A stretch of DNA of 64,000 bases from Gordionus sp. m RMFG-2023 (lineage: Eukaryota; Nematomorpha; Gordioida; Chordodea; Parachordodidae). The stretch spans positions 34,945,561-35,009,560 of the forward strand of contig NC_088775.1 of assembly GCF_954871325.1 (NCBI RefSeq), written 5' to 3'. Position numbers and translations under genes: made by a program. Positions 1-12,069 of the stretch are shown here, one piece after another (within the stretch, counting starts at the first letter, position 1; each line of letters begins with the position of its first letter). Under the pieces are notes generated by a model. It searched no databases. It had not been told where the DNA came from and saw only the letters and a program-made list of their open reading frames with translations.

Positions 1-146
1 TACTTTTAAAATGTTAGCCTTTCCTATATAAATGTCTTTCGCGACAAAAAATTTATTTTGTGAACCGGAAACGTTATAAAATACATCTAAGCGGTATTGG
101 ATAGAGAATTAAATTCTGAGTTCAGTGATATAAATATATTCAAAAT
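1..146. repeat. Example of the 146 bp monomer (class A)
   Basis: This is the first complete unit, running from TACTTTTAAAATG to TATTCAAAAT. Reading along it: the palindrome TTTTAAAA; a C-rich patch that varies between classes; TATAAATGTC; the palindrome TCGCGA; the dyad arms ACAAAA and TTTTGT; the CCGG core; an A-rich stretch that sets the length class; ACATCTAAGCGG; GGATAGAGAATTAAATTCTG, which holds another dyad; and an AT-only tail. Class A is marked by CCTATATAA, CGTTATAAA and GGTATTGG. The C-rich patch, the dyad spacer and the A-rich stretch carry most class differences. The TATAAATGTC and GATAGAGAATTAAATTCTGA segments hardly change. Confidence 0.95.
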
Positions 147-439
147 TACTTTTAAAATGTTAGCCTTTCCCCTATAAATGTCTTTCGCCACAAAAGATTT
201 ATTTTGTGAACCGGAAACGTAAAAAAATACATCTAAGCGGTTTTGGATAGAGAATTAAATTCTGAGTTCAGTGATATAAATATATTCAAAATTACTTTTA
301 AAATGTTAGCCTTTCCCCTATAAATGTCTTTCGCGACAAAAGATTTCTTTTGTGAACCGGAAACGTAAAAAAATACATCTAAGCGGTTTTGGATAGAGAA
401 TTAAATTCTGAGTTCAATGATATAAATATATTCAAAATT

Positions 440-452
440 ACATTTAAAATGT
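440..452. other. ACATTT-A-AAATGT dyad at the monomer start (class Q form)
   Basis: In class Q the monomer start forms perfect six-base arms around one A. Most monomers read ACTTTTAAAATGT, where only the central TTTTAAAA is symmetric. Other forms are ATTTTTAAAATGT (L, T) and ATGTTTAAAATGT (O). The segment is missing altogether in the truncated class I. Confidence 0.85.
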
Positions 453-476
453 TAGCCTTTTCCCTATAAATGTCTT

Positions 477-499
477 TCGCGACAAAATATTTATTTTGT
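477..499. other. Monomer core: TCGCGA palindrome fused to an ACAAAATA/TATTTTGT dyad
   Basis: Positions 477-482 read TCGCGA, a perfect palindrome. Positions 482-489 (ACAAAATA) and 492-499 (TATTTTGT) are perfect inverted repeats separated by TT. The same core sits in nearly every monomer. The outer six bases of each arm (ACAAAA, TTTTGT) are almost constant, while the spacer differs by class: AATTTA, GATTTA, TATTTA, ATTTTA, AATATA, or only three bases (TAA, TTA) in classes G and late K. The TCGCGA half is changed to TCGCCA in classes B and C, TTGCGA in S and TCGAGA in some P. A protein-binding or hairpin role is inference only. Confidence 0.85.
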
Positions 500-539
500 G
501 AACCGGAAATTAAAAATACATCTAAGCGGTTTTGGATAG

Positions 540-552
540 AGAATTAAATTCT
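540..552. other. AGAATT-A-AATTCT dyad in the most constant part of the monomer
   Basis: Six-base perfect inverted arms flank one A. The surrounding GGATAGAG and CTGAGTTCA are among the least variable bases of the array. Two classes disturb the dyad: P has AGAATC and D' has TATTCT. Both variants are inherited by position in the higher-order repeat rather than scattered at random. Confidence 0.85.
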
Positions 553-1297
553 GAGTTCAATGATATAAATATATTCAAAATTACTTTTAAAATGCTAGCC
601 TTTCCCATATAAATGTCTTTCGCGACAAAAAATTTATTTTGTGAACCGGAAACGTAATAAAATACATCTAACCTCTTTTGGATAGAGAATTAAATTCTGA
701 GTTCAATGATATAAATATATTCAAAATTACTTTTAAAATGTTAGCCTTTCCCCTATAAATGTCTTTCGCGACAAAATATTTATTTTGTGAACCGGAAATT
801 AAAAATACATCTAAGCGGTTTTAGATAGAGAATTAAATTCTGAGTTCAATGATATAAATATATTCAAAATTACTTTTAAAATGTTAGCCTTTCCTATATA
901 AATGTCTTTCGCGACAAAAAATTTATTTTGTGAACCGGAAACGTAAAAAAATACATCTAAGCGGTTTTGGATAGAGAATTAAATTCTGAGTTCAATGATA
1001 TAAATATATTCAAAATTACTTTTAAAATGTTAGCCTTTCCCCCTATAAATGTCTTTCGCGACAAAATAATTTTGTGAACCAGAAATTAAAAATACATCTA
1101 AGCGGTTTTGGATAGAGAATTAAATTCTGAGTTCAATGATATAAATATATTCAAAATTACTTTTAAAATGTTAGCCTTTCCCCTATAAATGTCTTTCGCG
1201 ACAAAATATTTATTTTGTGAACCGGAAATTAAAAATACATCTAAGCGGTTTTGGATAGAGAATTAAATTCTGAGTTCATTGATATAAATATATTCAA

Positions 1298-1422
1298 TCC
1301 CCTATAAATGTCTTTCGCGACAAAATATTTATTTTGTGAACCGGAAACGTTATAAAATACATCTAAGAGGTTTTGGATAGAGAATTAAATTCTGAGTTCA
1401 ATGATATAAATATATTCAAAAT
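1298..1422. repeat. Truncated monomer class I (125 bp), first of 15 copies
   Basis: The preceding H monomer ends TTCATTGATATAAATATATT, then CAATCCCC. Three bases of its end and the first 21 bases of the next monomer, 24 in all, are missing, so the TTTTAAAA palindrome is gone. Short TTC/TC matches flank the gap, consistent with a single deletion. All 15 copies have the same join, preceded by TTCATTG and followed by AAGAGG, so they descend from one event. Landmark positions (C of CATTG): 1,277; 8,337; 12,070; 14,800; 18,249; 20,407; 23,134; 27,171; 29,331; 32,490; 37,111; 39,834; 42,993; 45,151; 62,431. Confidence 0.93.
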
Positions 1423-3588
1423 TACTTTTAAAATGTTAGCTTTTCCCATATAAATGTCTTTCGCGACAAAAAATATATTTTGTGAACCGGAAACGTAAAA
1501 AAATACATCTAAGCGGTTTTGGATAGAGAATTAAATTCTGAGTTCAATGATATAAATATATTCAAAATTACTTTTAAAATGTTAGCCTTTCCCCTATAAA
1601 TGTCTTTCGCGACAAAAATTTTATTTTGTGAGAAAACGTAAAAAAATACATCTAAGCGGTTTTGGATAGAGAATTAAATTCTGAGTTCAATGATATAAAT
1701 ATATTCAAAATTATTTTTAAAATGTTAGCCTTTCCCCTATAAATGTCTTTCGCGACAAAATATTTATTTTGTGGACCGGAAATTAAAAATACATCTAAGC
1801 GGTTTTGGATAGAGAATTAAATTCTGAGTTCAATGATATAAATATATTCAAAATTACTTTTAAAATGTTAGCCTTTCCCCTATAAATGTCTTTCGCGACA
1901 AAATATTTATTTTGTGAACCGGAAATTAAAAATACATCTAAGCGGTTTTGGATAGAGAATTAAATTCTGAGTTCAATGATATATATATATTCAAAATTAC
2001 TTTTAAAATGTTAGCCTTTCCCCTATAAATGTCTTTCGCGACAAAAGATTTATTTTGTGAACCGAAAACGTAAAAAATAACATCTAAGCGGTATTGGATA
2101 GAGAATTAAATTCTGAGTTCAATGATATAAATATATTCAAAATTATGTTTAAAATGTTAGCCTTTCCCCTATAAATGTCTTTCGCGACAAAATATTTATT
2201 TTGTAAACCGGAAATTAAAAATATATCTAAGCGGTTTTGGATAGAGAATTAAATTCTGAGTTCAATGATATATATTTATTCAAAATTACTTTTAAAATGT
2301 TAGCCTTTCCCCTATAAATGTCTTTCGCGACAAAATATTTATTTTGTGAACCGGAAACGTAAAAAAATACATCTAAGCGGTTTTGGATAGAGAATCAAAT
2401 TCTGAGTTCAATGATATAAATATATTCAAAATTACATTTAAAATGTTAGCCTTTTCCCTATAAATGTCTTTCGCGACAAAATATTTATTTTGTGAACCGG
2501 AAATTAAAAATACATCTAAGCGGTTTTGTATAGAGAATTAAATTCTGAGTTCAATAATATAAATATATTCAAAATTACTTTTAAAATGCTAGCCTTTCCC
2601 ATATAAATGTCTTTCGCGACAAAAAATTTATTTTGTGAACCGGAAACGTAATAAAATACATCTAACCTCTTTTGGATAGAGAATTAAATTCTGAGTTCAA
2701 TGATATAAATATATTCAAAATTACTTTTAAAATGTTAGCCTTGCCCCTATAAATGTCTTTTGCGACAAAATATTTATTTTGTGAACCGGAAATTAAAAAT
2801 ACATCTAAGCGGTTTTGGATAGAGAATTAAATTCTGAGTTCAATGATATAAATATATTCAAAATTATTTTTAAAATGTTAGCCTTTCCCCTATAAATGTC
2901 TTTCGCGACAAAATATTTATTTTGTGAACCGGAAATTAAAAATACATCTAAGCGGTTTTGGATAGAGAATTAAATTCTGAGTTCAATGATATAAATATAT
3001 TCAAAATTACTTTTAAAATGTTAGCCTTTCCCATATAAATGTCTTTCGCGACAAAAAATTTATTTTGTGAACCGGAAACGTAATAAAATACATCTAAGCG
3101 GTTTTGGATAGAGAATTAAATTCTGAGTTCAATGATATAAATATATTCAAAATTATTTTTAAAATGTTAGCCTTTCCCCTATAAATGTCTTTCGCGACAA
3201 AATATTTATTTTGTGAACCGGAAATTAAAAATACATCTAAGCGGTTTTGGATAGAGAATTAAATTCTGAGTTCAATGATATAAATATATTCAAAATTACT
3301 TTTAAAATGTTAGCCTTTTCCCTATAAATGTCTTTCGCGACAAAAGATTTATTTTGTGAACCGGAAACGTAAAAAAATACATCTAAGCGGTTTTGGATAG
3401 AGAATAAAATTCTGAGTTCAATGATATAAATATATTCAAAATTACTTTTAAAATGTTAGCCTTTTCCCTATAAATGTCTTTCGCGACAAAAAATTTATTT
3501 TGTGAACCGGAAACGTAAAAGAATACATCTAAGCGGTTTTGGATAGAGAATTAAATTCTGAGTTCAGTGATATAAATATATTCAAAAT

Positions 3589-4601
3589 TACTTTTAAAAT
3601 GTTAGCCTTTCCCCTATAAATGTCTTTCGCCACAAAAGATTTATTTTGTGAATCGGAAACGTAAAAAAATACATCTAAGAGGTTTTGGATAGAGAATTAA
3701 ATTCTGAGTTTAGTGATATAAATATATTCAAAATTACTTTTAAAATGTTAGCCTTTCCCATATAAATGTCTTTCGCGACAAATAATTTATTTTGTGAACC
3801 GGAAAGGTAATAAAATACATCTAAGCGGTATTGGATAGAGAATTAAATTCTGAGTTCAATGATATAAATATATTCAAAATTACTTTTAAAATGTTAGCCT
3901 TTTCCCTATAAATGTCTTTCGCGACAAAAATTTTATTTTGTGAACCGAAAACGTAAAAAAATACATCTAAGCGGTTTTGGATAGAGAATTAAATTCTGAG
4001 TTCAATGATATAAATATATTCAAAATTACTTTTAAAATGTTAGCCTTTCCTATATAAATGTCTTTCGCGACAAAAAATTTATTTTGTGAACCGGAAACGT
4101 TATAAAATACATCTAAGCGGTATTGGATAGAGAATTAAATTCTGAGTTCAGTGATATAAATATATTCAAAATTACTTTTAAAATGTTAACCTTTCCTATA
4201 TAAATGTCTTTCGCGACAAAAAATTTATTTTGTGAACCGGAAACGTAAAAAAATACATCTAAGCGGTTTTGGATAGAGAATTAAATTCTGAGTTCAATGA
4301 TATAAATATATTCAAAATTACTTTTAAAATGTTAGCCTTTCCCCTATAAATGTCTTTCGCGACAAAATAATTTTGTGAACCAGAAATTAAAAATACATCT
4401 AAGCGGTTTTGGATAGAGAATTAAATTCTGAGTTCAATGATATAAATATATTCAAAATTACTTTTAAAATGTTAGCCTTTTCCCTGTAAATGTCTTTCTT
4501 GACCAAATATTTATTTTGTGAACCGGAAATTAAAAATACATCTAAGCGGTTTTGGATAGAGAATTAAATTCTGAGTTCAGTGATATAAATATATTCAAAA
4601 T
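3589..4601. repeat. Tandem heptamer, copy 1
   Basis: Seven monomers, 1,013 bases: C-like, E, D, A, F with TTAACC, G, and a 143-type copy carrying the private change TTTCTTGACC near 4,496. The following 1,014 bases repeat the same seven in order. The private TCTTGACC and TTAACC marks occur in both copies, so this is a recent tandem duplication rather than chance similarity. Confidence 0.92.
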
Positions 4602-5615
4602 TACTTTTAAAATGTTAGCCTTTCCCCTATAAATGTCTTTCGCCACAAAAGATTTATTTTGTGAATCGGAAACGTAAAAAAATACATCTAAGAGGTTTTG
4701 GATAGAGAATTAAATTCTGAGTTTAGTGATATAAATATATTCAAAATTACTTTTAAAATGTTAGCCTTTCCCATATAAATGTCTTTCGCGACAAATAATT
4801 TATTTTGTGAACCGGAAAGGTAATAAAATACATCTAAGCGGTATTGGATAGAGAATTAAATTCTGAGTTCAATGATATAAATATATTCAAAATTACTTTT
4901 AAAATGTTAGCCTTTTCCCTATAAATGTCTTTCGCGACAAAAATTTTATTTTGTGAACCGAAAACGTAAAAAAATACATCTAAGCGGTTTTGGATAGAGA
5001 ATTAAATTCTGAGTTCAATGATATAAATATATTCAAAATTACTTTTAAAATGTTAGCCTTTCCTATATAAATGTCTTTCGCGACAAAAAATTTATTTTGT
5101 GAACCGGAAACGTTATAAAATACATCTAAGCGGTATTGGATAGAGAATTAAATTCTGAGTTCAGTGATATAAATATATTCAAAATTACTTTTAAAATGTT
5201 AACCTTTCCTATATAAATGTCTTTCGCGACAAAAAATTTATTTTGTGAACCGGAAACGTAAAAAAATACATCTAAGCGGTTTTGGATAGAGAATTAAATT
5301 CTGAGTTCAATGATATAAATATATTCAAAATTACTTTTAAAATGTTAGCCTTTCCCCCTATAAATGTCTTTCGCGACAAAATAATTTTGTGAACCAGAAA
5401 TTAAAAATACATCTAAGCGGTTTTGGATAGAGAATTAAATTCTGAGTTCAATGATATAAATATATTCAAAATTACTTTTAAAATGTTAGCCTTTTCCCTG
5501 TAAATGTCTTTCTTGACCAAATATTTATTTTGTGAACCGGAAATTAAAAATACATCTAAGCGGTTTTGGATAGAGAATTAAATTCTGAGTTCAATGATAT
5601 AAATATATTCAAAAT
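4602..5615. repeat. Tandem heptamer, copy 2
   Basis: Repeats 3,589-4,601 in register. It is one base longer because its G monomer has five C's where copy 1 has four. The TCTTGACC mark is at about 5,509. The last monomer ends TTCAATG, whereas in copy 1 it ends TTCAGTG and runs into the next C-like unit. This is what an exchange junction between neighbouring units would leave. Confidence 0.9.
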
Positions 5616-7352
5616 TACTTTTAAAATGTTAGCCTTTCCCATATAAATGTCTTTCGCGACAAAAAATTTGTTTTGTGAACCGGAAACGTAATAAAATACA
5701 TCTAAGCGGTTTTGGATAGAGAATTAAATTCTGAGTTCAATGATATAAATATATTCAAAATTACTTTTAAAATGTTAGCCTTTCCCCTATAAATGTCTTT
5801 CGCGACAAAATATTTATTTTGTGAACCGGAAATTAAAAATACATCTAAGCGGTTTTGGATAGAGAATTAAATTCTGAGTTCAATGATATATATATATTCA
5901 AAATTACTTTTAAAATGTTAGCCTTTCCCCTATAAATGTCTTTCGCGACAAAAGATTTATTTTGTGAACCGAAAACGTAAAAAATAACATCTAAGCGGTA
6001 TTGGATAGAGAATTAAATTCTGAGTTCAATGATATAAATATATTCAAAATTATGTTTAAAATGTTAGCCTTTCCCCTATAAATGTCTTTCGCGACAAAAT
6101 ATTTATTTTGTAAACCGGAAATTAAAAATATATCTAAGCGGTTTTGGATAGAGAATTAAATTCTGAGTTCAATGATATATATATATTCAAAATTACTTTT
6201 AAAATGTTAGCCTTTCCCCTATAAATGTCTTTCGCGACAAAATATTTATTTTGTGAACCGGAAACGTAAAAAAATACATCTAAGCGGTTTTGGATAGAGA
6301 ATTAAATTCTGAGTTCAATGATATAAATATATTCAAAATTATGTTTAAAATGTTAGCCTTTCCCCTATAAATGTCTTTCGCGACAAAATATTTATTTTGT
6401 AAACCGGAAATTAAAAATATATCTAAGCGGTTTTGGATAGAGAATTAAATTCTGAGTTCAATGATATATATATATTCAAAATTACTTTTAAAATGTTAGC
6501 CTTTCCCCTATAAATGTCTTTCGCGACAAAAAATTTATTTTGTGAACCGGAAACGTAATAAAATACATCTAACCTCTTTTGGATAGAGAATTAAATTCTG
6601 AGTTCAATGATATAAATATATTCAAAATTACTTTTAAAATGTTAGCCTTGCCCCTATAAATGTCTTTTGCGACAAAATATTTATTTTGTGAACCGGAAAT
6701 TAAAAATACATCTAAGCGGTTTTGGATAGAGAATTAAATTCTGAGTTCAATGATATAAATATATTCAAAATTATTTTTAAAATGTTAGCCTTTCCCCTAT
6801 AAATGTCTTTCGCGACAAAATATTTATTTTGTGGACCGGAAATTAAAAATACATCTAAGCGGTTTTGGATAGAGAATTAAATTCTGAGTTCAATGATATA
6901 AATATATTCAAAATTACTTTTAAAATGTTAGCCTTTCCCATATAAATGTCTTTCGCGACAAAAAATTTATTTTGTGAACCGGAAACGTAATAAAATACAT
7001 CTAAGCGGTTTTGGATAGAGAATTAAATTCTGAGTTCAATGATATAAATATATTCAAAATTACTTTTAAAATGTTAGCCTTTTCCCTATAAATGTCTTTC
7101 GCGACAAAAGATTTATTTTGTGAACCGGAAACGTAAAAAAATACATCTAAGCGGTTTTGGATAGAGAATTAAATTCTGAGTTCAATGATATAAATATATT
7201 CAAAATTACTTTTAAAATGTTAGCCTTTTCCCTATAAATGTCTTTCGCGACAAAAAATTTATTTTGTGAACCGGAAACGTAAAAGAATACATCTAAGCGG
7301 TTTTGGATAGAGAATTAAATTCTGAGTTCAGTGATATAAATATATTCAAAAT

Positions 7353-10213
7353 TACTTTTAAAATGTTAGCCTTTCCCCTATAAATGTCTTTCACGACAAA
7401 AGATTTCTTTTGTGAACCGGAAACGTAAAAAAATACATCTAAGCGGTTTTGGATAGAGAATTAAATTCTGAGTTCAATGATATAAATATATTCAAAATTA
7501 CATTTAAAATGTTAGCCTTTTCCCTATAAATGTCTTTCGCGACAAAATATTTATTTTGTGAACCGGAAATTAAAAATACATCTAAGCGGTTTTGGATAGA
7601 GAATTAAATTCTGAGTTCAATGATATAAATATATTCAAAATTACTTTTAAAATGCTAGCCTTTCCCATATAAATGTCTTTCGCGACAAAAAATTTATTTT
7701 GTGAACCGGAAACGTAATAAAATACATCTAACCTCTTTTGGATAGAGAATTAAATTCTGAGTTCAATGATATAAATATATTCAAAATTACTTTTAAAATG
7801 TTAGCCTTTCCCCTATAAATGTCTTTCGCGACAAAATATTTATTTTGTGAACCGGAAATTAAAAATACATCTAAGCGGTTTTGGATAGAGAATTAAATTC
7901 TGAGTTCAATGATATAAATATATTCAAAATTACTTTTAAAATGTTAGCCTTTCCTATATAAATGTCTTTCGCGACAAAAAATTTATTTTGTGAACCGGAA
8001 ACGTAAAAAAATACATCTAAGCGGTTTTGGATAGAGAATTAAATTCTGAGTTCAATGATATAAATATATTCAAAATTACTTTTAAAATGTTAGCCTTTCC
8101 CCCTATAAATGTCTTTCGCGACAAAATAATTTTGTGAACCAGAAATTAAAAATACATCTAAGCGGTTTTGGATAGAGAATTAAATTCTGAGTTCAATGAT
8201 ATAAATATATTCAAAATTACTTTTAAAATGTTAGCCTTTCCCCTATAAATGTCTTTCGCGACAAAATATTTATTTTGTGAACCGGAAATTAAAAATACAT
8301 CTAAGCGGTTTTGGATAGAGAATTAAATTCTGAGTTCATTGATATAAATATATTCAATCCCCTATAAATGTCTTTCGCGACAAAATATTTATTTTGTGAA
8401 CCGGAAACGTTATAAAATACATCTAAGAGGTTTTGGATAGAGAATTAAATTCTGAGTTCAATGATATAAATATATTCAAAATTACTTTTAAAATGTTAGC
8501 CTTTCCCATATAAATGTCTTTCGCGACAAAAAATATATTTTGTGAACCGGAAACGTAAAAAAATACATCTAAGCGGTTTTGGATAGAGAATTAAATTCTG
8601 AGTTCAATGATATAAATATATTCAAAATTACTTTTAAAATGTTAGCCTTTCCCCTATAAATGTCTTTCGCGACAAAAATTTTATTTTGTGAGAAAACGTA
8701 AAAAAATACATCTAAGCGGTTTTGGATAGAGAATTAAATTCTGAGTTCAATGATATAAATATATTCAAAATTATTTTTAAAATGTTAGCTTTTCCCCTAT
8801 AAATGTCTTTCGCGACAAAATATTTATTTTGTGGACCGGAAATTAAAAATACATCTAAGCGGTTTTGGATAGAGAATTAAATTCTGAGTTCAATGATATA
8901 AATATATTCAAAATTACTTTTAAAATGTTAGCCTTTCCCCTATAAATGTCTTTCGCGACAAAATATTTATTTTGTGAACCGGAAATTAAAAATACATCTA
9001 AGCGGTTTTGGATAGAGAATTAAATTCTGAGTTCAATGATATATATATATTCAAAATTACTTTTAAAATGTTAGCCTTTCCCCTATAAATGTCTTTCGCG
9101 ACAAAAGATTTATTTTGTGAACCGAAAACGTAAAAAATAACATCTAAGCGGTATTGGATAGAGAATTAAATTCTGAGTTCAATGATATAAATATATTCAA
9201 AATTATGTTTAAAATGTTAGCCTTTCCCCTATAAATGTCTTTCGCGACAAAATATTTATTTTGTAAACCGGAAATTAAAAATATATCTAAGCGGTTTTGG
9301 ATAGAGAATTAAATTCTGAGTTCAATGATATATATATATTCAAAATTACTTTTAAAATGTTAGCCTTTCCCCTATAAATGTCTTTCGCGACAAAATATTT
9401 ATTTTGTGAACCGGAAACGTAAAAAAATACATCTAAGCGGTTTTGGATAGAGAATCAAATTCTGAGTTCAATGATATAAATATATTCAAAATTACATTTA
9501 AAATGTTAGCCTTTTCCCTATAAATGTCTTTCGCGACAAAATATTTATTTTGTGAACCGGAAATTAAAAATACATCTAAGCGGTTTTGGATAGAGAATTA
9601 AATTCTGAGTTCAATGATATAAATATATTCAAAATTACTTTTAAAATGCTAGCCTTTCCCATATAAATGTCTTTCGCGACAAAAAATTTATTTTGTGAAC
9701 CGGAAACGTAATAAAATACATCTAACCTCTTTTGGATAGAGAATTAAATTCTGAGTTCAATGATATAAATATATTCAAAATTACTTTTAAAATGTTAGCC
9801 TTGCCCCTATAAATGTCTTTTGCGACAAAATATTTATTTTGTGAACCGGAAATTAAAAATACATCTAAGCGGTTTTGGATAGAGAATTAAATTCTGAGTT
9901 CAATGATATAAATATATTCAAAATTATTTTTAAAATGTTAGCCTTTCCCCTATAAATGTCTTTCGCGACAAAATATTTATTTTGTGAACCGGAAATTAAA
10001 AATACATCTAAGCGGTTTTGGATAGAGAATTAAATTCTGAGTTCAATGATATAAATATATTCAAAATTACTTTTAAAATGTTAGCCTTTCCCATATAAAT
10101 GTCTTTCGCGACAAAAAATTTATTTTGTGAACCGGAAACGTAATAAAATACATCTAAGCGGTTTTGGATAGAGAATTAAATTCTGAGTTCAATGATATAA
10201 ATATATTCAAAAT
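7353..10213. repeat. 20-monomer block, copy 2 (offset 7,060)
   Basis: Second copy of the block at 293-3,153, with the same 20 monomer classes in the same order and no net length change across it. Private differences include TTCACGAC near 7,391 and GCTTTTCCC near 8,789. It is preceded by the X-Y pair (7,061-7,352) instead of the A-B pair that precedes copy 1, so the duplication edge lies at the start of the V monomer or in the bases just before it. Confidence 0.9.
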
Positions 10214-12069
10214 TACTTTTAAAATGCTAGCCTTTTCCCTATAAATGTCTTTCGCGACAAAAAATTTATTTTGTGAACCGGAAACGTAATAAAATACATC
10301 TAACCTCTTTTGGATAGAGAATTAAATTCTGAGTTCAATGATATAAATATATTCAAAATTACTTTTAAAATGTTAGCCTTTCCCCTATAAATGTCTTTCG
10401 CGACAAAAGATTTCTTTTGTGAACCGGAAACGTAAAAAAATACATCTAAGCGGTTTTGGATAGAGAATTAAATTCTGAGTTCAATGATATAAATATATTC
10501 AAAATTACATTTAAAATGTTAGCCTTTTCCCTATAAATGTCTTTCGCGACAAAATATTTATTTTGTGAACCGGAAATTAAAAATACATCTAAGCGGTTTT
10601 GGATAGAGAATTAAATTCTGAGTTCAATGATATAAATATATTCAAAATTACTTTTAAAATGTTAGCCTTTTCCCTATAAATGTCTTTCGCGACAAAATAT
10701 TTATTTTGTGAACCGGAAATTAAAAATACATCTAAGCGGTTTTGGATAGAGAATTAAATTCTGAGTTCAATGATATATATATATTCAAAATTACTTTTAA
10801 AATGTTAGCCTTTCCCCTATAAATGTCTTTCGCGACAAAAGATTTATTTTGTGAACCGAAAACGTAAAAAATAACATCTATGCGGTATTGGATAGAGAAT
10901 TAAATTCTGAGTTCAATGATATAAAAATATTCAAAATTTTGTTTAAAATGTTAGCCTTTCCCCTATAAATGTCTTTCGCGACAAAATATTTATTTTGTAA
11001 ACCGGAAATTAAAAATATATCTAAGCGGTTTTGGATAGAGAATTAAATTCTGAGTTCAATGATATATATATATTCAAAATTACTTTTAAAATGTTAGCCT
11101 TTCCCCTATAAATGTCTTTCGCGACAAAATATTTATTTTGTGAACCGGAAACGTAAAAAAATACATCTAAGCGGTTTTGGATAGAGAATCAAATTCTGAG
11201 TTCAATGATATAAATATATTCAAAATTACATTTAAAATGTTAGCCTTTTCCCTATAAATGTCTTTCGCGACAAAATATTTATTTTGTGAACCGGAAATTA
11301 AAAATACATCTAAGCGGTTTTGGATAGAGAATTAAATTCTGAGTTCAATGATATAAATATATTCAAAATTACTTTTAAAATGCTAGCCTTTCCCATATAA
11401 ATGTCTTTCGCGACAAAAAATTTATTTTGTGAACCGGAAACGTAATAAAATACATCTAACCTCTTTTGGATAGAGAATTAAATTCTGAGTTCAATGATAT
11501 AAATATATTCAAAATTACTTTTAAAATGTTAGCCTTGCCCCTATAAATGTCTTTTGCGACAAAATATTTATTTTGTGAACCGGAAATTAAAAATACATCT
11601 AAGCGGTTTTGGATAGAGAATTAAATTCTGAGTTCAATGATATAAATATATTCAAAATTATTTTTAAAATGTTAGCCTTTCCCCTATAAATGTCTTTCGC
11701 GAAAAAAAATATTTATTTTGTTAACCGGAAATTAAAAATACATCTAAGCGGTTTTGGATAGAGAATTAAATTCTGAGTACAATGATATAAAATATATTCA
11801 AAATTACTTTTAAAATGTTAGCCTTTCCCATATAAATGTCTTTCGCGACAAAAAATTTATTTTGTGAACCGGAAACGTAATAAAATACATCTAAGCGGTT
11901 TTGGATAGAGAATTAAATTCTGAGTTCAATGATATAAATATATTCAAAATTACTTTTAAAATGCTAGCCTTTTCCCTATAAATGTCTTTCGCGACAAAAA
12001 ATTTATTTTGTGAACCGGAAATTAAAAATACATCTAAGCGGTTTTGGATAGAGAATTAAATTCTGAGTT

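Larger units (their letters stand above)
439..581. repeat. Example of the 143 bp monomer (class Q)
   Basis: This copy has GGAAATTAAAAATAC where the 146 bp form has GGAAACGTAAAAAAATAC. That three-base difference sets the two length classes and also removes one CpG. Its start is TACATTTAAAATG rather than TACTTTTAAAATG, which turns the first palindrome into a perfect 13-base dyad. It contains all four dyads described below in their most symmetric forms. Confidence 0.95.
293..3153. repeat. 20-monomer block, copy 1 (offset 7,060)
   Basis: Monomer order is V-Q-R-W-F-G-H-I-J-K-L-M-N-O-P-Q-R-S-T-U (2,861 bases). The same order, with matching starts exactly 7,060 bases later, is at 7,353-10,213. By eye fewer than about ten bases differ, for example TTAGATAG near 831 against TTGGATAG, and TTTTGTA near 2,529 against TTTTGGA. 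The next monomer (3,154 versus 10,214) belongs to different classes, so the block edge is sharp to within one unit. Confidence 0.9.
1..12069. repeat. Left domain: R/S/T/U-type satellite
   Basis: This stretch contains class R monomers (GCTAGCC and AACCTCTTTTGG, first at 582) and class S monomers (TTGCCCC with TTTGCG). Order along it: A and B (1-292), a 20-monomer block (293-3,153), three transition monomers to 3,588, a heptamer twice (3,589-5,615), mixed M/N/O/P/R/S/L/U units, an X-Y pair at 7,061 and 7,207 that also occurs at 3,297 and 3,443, the 20-monomer block again (7,353-10,213), and a more irregular stretch to about 12,069. Some monomers in the last part are unusually diverged, for example near 10,880-10,940 and 11,700-11,790. 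Confidence 0.85.

Noticed and set aside
470-500. CENP-B box in the TCGCGA region
   Set aside because: TTCGCGACA matches the TTCG and A positions of the mammalian box, but the required CGGG is replaced by A/T bases. Only half of the core fits, so no box is claimed.
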